Shown here: positions 57,776 to 64,000 of the stretch, one piece after another | How positions within the stretch are numbered: the first letter of the stretch is position 1 | Layout: the number at the start of each line of letters is the position of its first letter | Origin: Panopea generosa | Lineage: Eukaryota; Mollusca; Bivalvia; Adapedonta; Hiatellidae | Direction of reading: 5' to 3' | DNA: 64,000 nucleotides | Assembly (NCBI GenBank): GCA_029582155.1 | Contig: CM055894.1 | Coordinates: 31,277,707-31,341,706 of the forward strand | Notes under the pieces: generated by a model | Seen by the model: the letters and a program-made list of their open reading frames with translations, nothing else | The model's database searches: none | Told to the model about the DNA's origin: nothing | Position numbers and translations under genes: made by a program

Positions 57776-60425
57776 TTTTTGTGTAACCAAAAGGGAATTT
57801 GCAAGACTTCTGCTGTATAAGTAAATGTTTATGTATTATACATGTATGTAAACAATCGTTGAAATGATTTAATAGTCGCAATTTCAAACCAATTGAAATA
57901 AATATCATTATTTTAACGAACTGTTAACTTGGTTTAAAATGAATTAAAATGATGATTTTTTGTGTGATCTAAAAATAAGACATAATAAATTATATAACAA
58001 TGGTATTATTTTAATAGACAAAATATCATATTCGTTTGTGTTATTCACAGTTTATGTCTTCTATATAAGTCCTTGATTACCCAATGGATAATTATAAATA
58101 TTTTCAATACAGACTATGAAATGATTTATTGACACCATCCCAAAAATATTATTTGTTATTTAAGGATATATTTTGATTATGCTTTGTTGTAGAAGTGTTA
58201 TTACAGACTGAAGATGCAGATGAAAGTATCGATAGTATCTAGCATGGAACTAGTATGCAGAGTGAGATACACCTGTCAGAAATGTATTCTGTTGATACAA
58301 ATAGGTAATTATTTATGAATGTTAGACAAAAACGCTTGATATACTTCCTTCAAGAAATGCAGTCTTCTTGCAAATGGTCGATTATATAGTATTATCCATG
58401 ATTATAAACCAGATACCACGATATACATATTACTGCGAATGCCCGGATGATAACATTATCTCACACAGGCGCACTCAGAATTTCTTACCTAGGGACAATG
58501 TAATAATTGAAATGGATAAATAAACATTAAAAACTGTTCACCAGTAAGATATGTTGTGTGTGCGTCAAAACTAGAATCAGTTCAAACAATCTTAGGTGTA
58601 CAAAACTCACAGCTTATGTTAACATGAATCTTTAATTATATTTTCATACAGGACTTGCTTGATATTATTTGAAAGTTAAGCTCAGTATCTGTAATTTTTC
58701 TGAGGACACCATTTCTAGCCATCTAACTGGTCGATTTGCGGTAATATGTATACTAGAAAAAAATCAAAATGGTTGACTGCATATCATAAATTACCACTGT
58801 TTTTTTATGCGTTTATCGTTTTCGAACGTATTTATATGAGGAATAAATTATAGAAGGACAATAAAGTAACTTTATAACTGGTTATTATTGATGTTTTCAT
58901 CAGTTCATTCTACCTAATTGTTTAAATCAGTTTAGCCAATTGGTGTTATTTAAATGTGTTTTCACAAGTTTATTCTATCAGTAAATCAGTTGAGCTAATA
59001 GGTGAACTTAGCACATAATTCAAGAGCGGCAGTGCCGTCCCACCTGATAATATACACTATATATTTCATATATGGGTACTCTTCATCTTGAAATAGTGTG
59101 CATTGGTAGCGGTACGCCAAAGTAGTGGTAAGCTTTGTCCTGCATTCATTAGTCATTGAGAAATTATTCAATGTTTTGATAAACATACATAACATAAATG
59201 GCTTTTCATTTATATATTATCAATTCTACGTAGTGTTGACATGTATTTAAAGATGTTTAGTTACTCCTTTGTTATAGTGTTGTTGTTTTTTTTATCATAT
59301 TCAAACTCTATATTCCTTTACAAACTTTATTGTTATTGCAAAAAGTGAAGGAACCTTATAAGAACTAAAATATATACCAGGAACTGACACTGACTACATA
59401 ATTGTGGTCAAAAGATTAACGATGAATCCAATAATGATTTTTAGTACTAATTTTTGGTTTCTCTAAAACATATTTTGAATAATTGAGATGAACAATGTCT
59501 GTTTTGTTATAACAACGTTTAATCTAAGTCAACAAGTCGGAGTATTACTTAAGATAGATGTTTTGATATTTCTCGTATGCTGGACTTGGTCTCTTATTAT
59601 TCTTATATAGCATGGCATATCATGTTATTTGTTTTAGTAACTGTATTGTTTAATTGTTCATACGATGCGACGTTTATAAACTATATTAAATCAGATTCTG
59701 GTAAATATCTATTTAAGATATTTTACCTTTGCAGGCTATTAGAAAATCTTCACTCAACTCAGGCTCACCAAAAACACTTACCAAACACGAAACAGTGCTA
59801 GGTGTCAGCAACCTACCTGCAATAGAGGCAGTCTGTATTTCATTATGACATTTACAGATTGGGTCCACAAGAAGCAGTCTTGACCAAAGGAGAAGGGACA
59901 ATGCAAAAGAGGAATTGACACATTCATTTATAGACCCATTTATTTAAGTAGGCTTTACATTATATAGCAACTTTACATCGTTATGTACATTTATGAGTGA
60001 TGTTGGTTTTATTTCTCTTAAAATGAAATGAGTGGTCTTGAGGTTTTAGACAATGTATCCAAGTTTATATTATTTGTGTGTCCATTTTAGGTCAAATTCT
60101 TTGTGTGAGAAAGCGTGCCAGATGTTGAATAATAATGAGCTTGTTATTTTTTTTTATTTGACCTTTATTAGTATAATTATTAATCATATATAGCCTAATG
60201 TTCAAAAATAAAAATCATCTTAAATATCAAAGGGCATGTGACATTTTTTATTTGCAGCTTAACTTGAGATGTGACAGATTTATCAGCAGAAGAAAACAGT
60301 GATGATGATGAGTATGTCTCCGACTTCTAGCAAAGTTTTTCTGTGAATGATATATTGTAAGTTGATTTAAAGATCTATATATTGTTTATGGAAAAAAGTT
60401 TATATGACATAAGGCAATCCTTAGG
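57776..60425. other. Non-coding stretch with weak exon-like signals
   Basis: Acceptor-like sites precede short open stretches on the plus strand: at 58191 (VLLQTEDADESIDSI, then stop), at 59735 (AIRKSSLNSGSPKTLTKHE) and at about 60276 (VTDLSAEENSDDDEYVSDF, then stop). None can be joined to another exon or recognised. They may be chance. Confidence 0.3.
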
Positions 60426-60965
60426 CCAGTCTAGTGCCAATATAATATGACTAGTTTGGGTCAAACTAAGAATGTCCAATCTAGTAATTGTGTCAGTATA
60501 ATTCGACCAGTTTGGGTACAACTAGGAATGTCCCGTCTAGTGTTAGTATAAATTTACTATTGAGGTCAAACTAAGAATGATCCATCTAGTGTCAGTGTTA
60601 TGTGACTATTTTGGGCCAAACTAAGAATATCGAGTCCAGTTTCAGCATAAGGTCACATCTTGGGTCCAATCAAGGACTTAGTGTCAGTATAATGTGACGG
60701 TTTGGGGTCAAACTAGGAATGATCAGTCTAATGTTAGTATAAACTGACAAATTTAGATCACATTAAGAACGTCCAGTCTAGTGTAAGTATAATGTGACTT
60801 GTTTTGTTAAAACTTGGAATTACCAGCTTTCTGTTAATATATTTGTAAGACTCTTTGTGGTCAAACTAGGAATGACCAGTCTTTTGTCAGTATAAAGTGA
60901 CAAATTTAATCAAACTACGAATGACCAGTCTAGTGTCAGGATTATGTGATTAGTTTGGGATTTGA
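60426..60965. repeat. Degenerate minisatellite of about 50-bp units (11 copies)
   Basis: The unit runs CAGTCTAGTGTCAGTATAAT, GTGACTAGTTTGGGTCAAAC, TAGGAATGAC. Copies are heavily diverged with small deletions. Confidence 0.9.
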
Positions 60966-61363
60966 TTTTTTCAAGGAATGTCAGTATGATTTGACATGCT
61001 GGAGGGGGTTCGGGTTAGTCAGCCAAGCAACTATAAAATTGATATGAAACAATAACCTAGACAAATACAGATACTTTCGATTTACACGTCTTATCAAATA
61101 CCATATTTCCAAATTAATACAATAGGTTTTAGGTAGGATGCTGTTTACCGATAAATTTGTGAAGAAATTGAATTTCGGATGGAGGCTGCTGTTAATGTCG
61201 ATGTTGGTGAACATGTTGATATTCAGGAAGATGTTGAGGCTTGAATAAATCGTGCGTAAACAGAGACAGATTGTAAAATAATGACAGATGATGTCGTTAC
61301 GTCCTTATATCCTTGCTTAAATAAAACATAAGCAAAGAAGCATGTGACCCAGTGTTGAATCAA

Positions 61364-61490
61364 AGTTTTGTCTATTGCAATTCAGCTTGCAAAATATTGT
61401 ATTACAGCACAGTTTTGTCTATTGCAATACAGTTTGAAACATATTGTATTATAACACAGTTTTGTCTATTACAACTGCATATGAAAGGTA
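61364..61490 (+). repeat. 47-bp tandem repeat, 2.7 copies
   Basis: AGTTTTGTCTATTGCAAT recurs at 61364, 61411 and 61458, each followed by AATATTGTATTA-like sequence. Confidence 0.85.
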
Positions 61491-61639
61491 ACTATGATAT
61501 TCCAACCTTAATTTTAGTATTGGCTAAAACATGTATTTTCCTATACATTCAGCTTGCATATAACTATTTAGCTTTAATTGCCTTAAAAACATGCTGAAAA
61601 TACTTAGTTCAGAGATTTGATCGTGATACATGATTACTT

Positions 61640-62120
61640 ATTGCTAACTGATGTGAAATTATGGATGATGGTGTCTGATTATTGATTGTGGTGTGGGATT
61701 ATTGATCGCTTGTGATGTAGGATTGATTATTGACCGTGGTGTAGAATTATTAATCATTGACTATGATGCCGGATTTTTTATCCTGATTTAGAATTATTGA
61801 TCACTGACCTTGTTGTGGGATTAATGCTCATTGATGTGATGTAGGTTATTCATAATTGACCATGATAAAGGATTACTGACCACGTTGTTAAATAATTGAT
61901 CCTGTTGATTATTGACCGTGATGTAGAATTATTGATATAATGATAATTGACTGTGATCTATAATTATTGATCTTAATGTAGCATTATTGATAATTGACCG
62001 TGGTGTATGAATATTGATTTTTGATTCTGATGTATTTTACCATTATTTAGAATTATTGATAATTGACTGTGATGTAGGACTATTGATCTTGATGTAAAAT
62101 TATTGATTGCAATATGGGAT
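61640..62120. repeat. Degenerate tandem repeat of about 27-bp units
   Basis: Variants of GAATTATTGATAATTGACC followed by GTGATGTA recur about 17 times with many indels. Confidence 0.85.
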
Positions 62121-62433
62121 ATTGTAAGGATTGCACTGAGATTTCATATTAAGACAAAGGCTGGGATTACAAATGAGGATCACATGGATCAAAGTCACTG
62201 CTACTGAAAATTGTTTCCGCACAATTGTGGGATATTGGAATGAATTGCAATCTATTTTACATATCAATAGCATTCTTGAAAACATAACATTACATGAGAT
62301 GGAATATGATTATCTTTTTGCAAGACATTTTTGCATATTTATTACACAGCATACACATTTATTGCAGATGTAAAACCTGGTTTTTATGGAAGGCATACAG
62401 GCATGCTACCGTCCACACATATCAACTATGTCA
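62121..62433. other. Spacer between tandem arrays, nothing recognised
   Basis: Two overlapping 60-codon frames on opposite strands show no motif. Confidence 0.45.
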
Positions 62434-63240
62434 CTTTGTATATTAGTATGTATATCACTATATCGATATTACTATGTATATTAGTATGTATATTACTATG
62501 TACATAACTATGTATATAAGTATGTATATCACTACGTACATCACTATGTATATAAGTATGTATATCACTACGTACATCACTATGTATATAAGTATGTATA
62601 TCACTATGTACATCACTATGTATATAAGTATGTATATCACTATGTATATCACTATGTATATAAGTATGTATCTCACTTTGTACATCACTATGTATATAAG
62701 TATGTATATCACTATGTACCTCACTATATATATATAATTATGTATCTCACTTTGTATATCACTTTGCATATAGGTATATATATCACTATGAATATCACTA
62801 TGTACATCACTATGCATATAAGTATGTAAATCACTATGTATATCGCTTTGTACATCACTATGTATATAAATATGAATATCACTATGTACATCACTATGTT
62901 TAAAAGTATAAAATCAATATGTACATCACAATGTATATAAGTATGTATATCACTATGTACGTCGCTATGTATATACGTATGTATATCACTATGTATAACA
63001 CTTTGTATATAAGTATGTATATCACTATGTATATCACTTTGTATATAAGTATGTATATCACTTTGTATATAAGTATGTATAGCATTATGTATATCCCTAA
63101 GTATATCTCTATGTGCATCACTATTTATATTAGTATGTATATCACTATGTATATAAGTATGTATATCACTATATACATCACTTTATGTTTAAGTATGTAT
63201 ATCATTATGTATATCAATATATGTATCACTGTGTATATTT
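62434..63240. repeat. 12-bp minisatellite with a 36-bp higher-order period
   Basis: TATGTATATCAC, TATGTACATCAC and TATGTATATAAG alternate, giving blocks of three 12-mers, especially clean at 62500-62720. Since 12 is a multiple of three, both strands stay open and read YITMYISM- and YIVIYILI-like runs. These are not genes. Confidence 0.95.
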
Positions 63241-63485
63241 TGCTCTGGTAATAACAGAACTTTTATAAAAAAATATTATATTCAAATACAACTATGTTTA
63301 TAGAATAAGAACCTTTGATGTTAAAACAGACATTTTCAAAAATTACAGCAGTAATAAATGTAATTTATACTAAATTTATCCTCATTTACCGTATCAGTTT
63401 CGGACATTGAGTGGTTTATAAATATTGATTATAATAGTGATCAAATACAATTTCAAAAAACGATATTTTTTCTTTGCTATATATT

Positions 63486-63680
63486 TAGAAAGTCCAGCCA
63501 TAATACCGCCGGTGAACACACAACCAACTATATTATCAACGACACCAACAACTTACAGTACAGTTTTATCTGAATCACGGACATGACAAAAGTATCAGAA
63601 ATGAAATCCAAAGAGTTTACAAGACGACAGACTACAACAGCGTCTTCAACAAACCCCAACACTGAATCAGAAAGTAATCA
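63486..63680 (+). CDS. Candidate Thr/Pro/Ser-rich exon at the right edge
   Basis: After acceptor TGCTATATATTTAG the frame reads SPAIIPPVNTQPTILSTTPT, then TYSTVLSESRT and a stop. A second frame from the ATG inside this stretch reads MTKVSEMKSKEFTRRQTTTA and ends near a possible donor GAAA|GTAATC. The Thr/Pro-rich composition suggests a mucin-like linker of a secreted or membrane protein. No partner exon is visible. Confidence 0.25.
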
Positions 63681-64000
63681 ATGTATTAATACAATGTATA
63701 TGTTTATATATATAGTAACGACGTAGAAGCCAGCAATATATTAAAAGTAACATTTCCTGTTAAATCGTTTAGTTATAGATTTTTGCTAAATATTTTCTCA
63801 TTGTGAATGTTTGCTCTGATTTGTTTTGGTAAAATAATTCTTAAATCAAATATATCCTAAATAAATGGCATCATATAATTGTCTTTCGGTTGTGTCATTC
63901 AGTCTAGAACCCGTGTTTGATCTGTAAACGGAGATGTTCTTATGAGACATATTTGAGAATTATGTATAGCAATTGCTATTATAAAGTTGCATCTGATACC
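63681..64000. other. AT-rich edge sequence, nothing recognised
   Basis: No exon or repeat is supported. Confidence 0.5.

Noticed and set aside
58995-59195. Minus-strand frame with a GCGGCAGTGCCG palindrome
   Set aside because: No recognisable protein and no matching inverted ends that would make it a mobile element.
62458-63251. Tyr/Ile/Met-rich open frames on both strands
   Set aside because: Direct translation of a 12-bp repeat whose length is a multiple of three.
1-64000. Long regularly spaced arrays as CRISPR
   Set aside because: No alternation of constant repeats with unique spacers and no cas genes; the context is a eukaryotic genome.

Overview
This is an AT-rich, gene-poor stretch of an animal nuclear genome, most likely a bivalve mollusc. 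The evidence is small exons with GT-AG borders and long introns, a SINE tail of a type widespread in molluscs, I/Nimb/Jockey-like LINE, mariner and Crypton remnants, and very abundant minisatellites. There is no bacterial gene organisation, no CRISPR array and no rRNA or functional tRNA gene. I did not find a previously undescribed multi-gene system.

Region by region. 1-4020: a minus-strand LINE cut by the window edge, with a zinc-knuckle ORF1 and an endonuclease/reverse-transcriptase ORF2, both broken. 4850-5750: a Ty3/gypsy pol fossil abutted by a SINE. 7006-22363: the one convincing host gene, a minus-strand VWDE-like secreted protein. Eight exons join in consistent phase and give a D8C (uromodulin/GP2-type) domain, an Ig-like segment and the stretch that precedes the VWD domain in VWDE. 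The VWD part should lie left of about 7 kb or beyond the window edge; the signal peptide exon should lie right of 22.4 kb. The introns hold a 760-bp terminal-inverted-repeat element carrying two tRNA-like domains, small TA-flanked hairpins, a 480-bp array of GATATC palindromes with short inverted ends, and a degenerate Crypton tyrosine recombinase.

22.4-31.3 kb holds only two adjacent hairpin elements and no gene I can defend. 31.4-37.6 kb is a 6.2-kb minisatellite of 52-54 bp units whose lower strand stays open for long stretches in all frames. 38.3-41.6 kb holds a DIRS-like retroelement fossil between two copies of a 155-bp direct repeat, plus a triplicated segment. 43-53 kb holds isolated splice-bordered exon candidates, a GC-richer repeat-like block, a palindromic MITE-like hairpin, a mariner transposase fossil and a non-LTR reverse-transcriptase fragment. 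54.8-63.2 kb is dominated by five unrelated tandem arrays (59, 50, 47, about 27, and 12/36 bp units). A Thr/Pro-rich exon candidate sits near the right edge.

Apart from the VWDE-like exons, almost everything recognisable is mobile-element debris or tandem repeat. Family assignments rest on motif recognition by eye.
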